64,000 bases of DNA from Rhodoferax koreense (lineage in GTDB: Bacteria > Pseudomonadota > Gammaproteobacteria > Burkholderiales > Burkholderiaceae_C). The stretch lies in the NCBI RefSeq assembly GCF_001955695.1, contig NZ_CP019236.1, forward strand, positions 1,922,001 through 1,986,000, in the 5' to 3' direction. Position numbers and translations under genes: made by a program. This document shows, piece after piece, positions 63,524 to 64,000 of the stretch. The notes under the pieces are model-generated. The model saw nothing but the letters and a program-made list of their open reading frames with translations, was not told the origin of the DNA and did not search any database. Numbering within the stretch: the first letter of the stretch is position 1; each line of letters opens with the position of its first letter.

Positions 63524-64000
63524 TAAACGCCCTGCTTCAAAGAGGCTTCGATGAAGATGTCCAGGTCACCATCGAGCACCTTCTGCGTGGCCGAGACTTC
63601 GACGTTGGTGCGCAGGTCCTTGATGCGGCTGTTGTCCAGCACGTAGCTGCGGATCTGGTGGCCCCAGCCCACGTCGGTCTTGGTGTCTTCGAGCTTCTGC
63701 TGCGCTTCCTGCTGCTTGCGCAGTTCGAAGTCGTACAGCCGGCTGCGCAGGCGTTTCCAGGCCACGTCGCGGTTGCTGTGCTGGCTGCGGCCGTCCTGGC
63801 ACTGCACCACGATGCCGGTCGGAATGTGCGTCAGGCGCACGGCCGAATCGGTCTTGTTGATGTGCTGGCCGCCGGCGCCGCTGGCGCGGAAGGTGTCGGT
63901 GCGCACGTCGGCGGGGTTGATCTCAATCTCGATCGAGTCGTCGATTTCCGGGTACACGAACACACTCGCGAAGCTGGTGTGGCGGCCGCCCGAGCTGTCG
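63523..64000 (-). CDS. prfB: Peptide chain release factor 2, C-terminal part (cut by window edge)
   Basis: The visible 158 codons include [20 protein letters not shown] and the GGQ loop ([18 protein letters not shown]), which triggers peptidyl-tRNA hydrolysis at UGA/UAA. The N-terminal part and the programmed frameshift region lie beyond the window edge and cannot be checked. Confidence 0.97.
   Translation of the reverse strand, partial: DSSGGRHTSFASVFVYPEIDDSIEIEINPADVRTDTFRASGAGGQHINKTDSAVRLTHIPTGIVVQCQDGRSQHSNRDVAWKRLRSRLYDFELRKQQEAQQKLEDTKTDVGWGHQIRSYVLDNSRIKDLRTNVEVSATQKVLDGDLDIFIEASLKQGV

Overview
The window reads as chromosome of a high-GC betaproteobacterium of the order Burkholderiales, most likely family Comamonadaceae (Variovorax / Acidovorax / Rhodoferax relatives). 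The basis is the housekeeping content and order on the minus strand (rpmB-rpmG; PHP phosphatase - DMT transporter - yciO - site-2 protease - trpS; prfB - HAD phosphatase - pepN - fbp - tRNA-Thr), the strong GC bias and the FrcBCA-type sugar importer. The genus is inferred; no rRNA or marker-database comparison was possible. Region 1 (1-26855, minus strand) is a giant-exoprotein operon. A 7274-residue protein with an N-terminal LEPR-XLL motif is followed within 1-13 nt each by a GAF+HlyD-type adaptor, a PqqD-like/M50-metalloprotease/HlyD fusion and a SecA-like ATPase cut by the window edge. The giant protein contains Ig-like arrays, a vanadium-haloperoxidase/PAP2-like domain, a leishmanolysin-like (M8) protease domain, propeller-like segments and three ~1500-residue C-terminal super-repeats. 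Two of these share a 2472-bp segment that is almost identical in DNA. A small PEP-CTERM protein gene lies upstream. Region 2 (26856-41640, plus strand) starts with an AT-rich divergent promoter region carrying an 11-bp perfect inverted repeat. A type I secretion ABC transporter, its HlyD adaptor and a Sel1-repeat protein follow, and then a 2762-residue protein built from about 305 tandem threonine-rich octapeptides in a 10+10+7 higher-order pattern, ending in a Ca-binding EF-hand-like domain typical of type I secreted proteins. Region 3 (41636-47591, minus strand, convergent with region 2) is a tightly overlapping five-gene operon: a NodT/TolC-like outer-membrane lipoprotein, a TPR/SPINDLY O-GlcNAc-transferase-like enzyme, a GT9-like glycosyltransferase, a SAM methyltransferase and a GT2 glycosyltransferase. 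I infer that regions 2 and 3 form one system: synthesis, possible O-glycosylation and type I export of a giant threonine-rich surface protein. Region 4 (47671-64000) is mostly ordinary housekeeping: trpS, site-2 protease, yciO, DMT transporter, PHP phosphatase, ribosomal proteins L33 and L28, a small basic secreted protein, the frcB-frcC-frcA fructose-type ABC importer with a ROK regulator, a 2x[4Fe-4S] ferredoxin, a second PEP-CTERM protein behind a sigma-54-like promoter, tRNA-Thr(CGU), fbp, pepN, a HAD phosphatase and the 3' part of prfB. Very long antisense open frames opposite the giant genes are GC-driven shadows and are not annotated.
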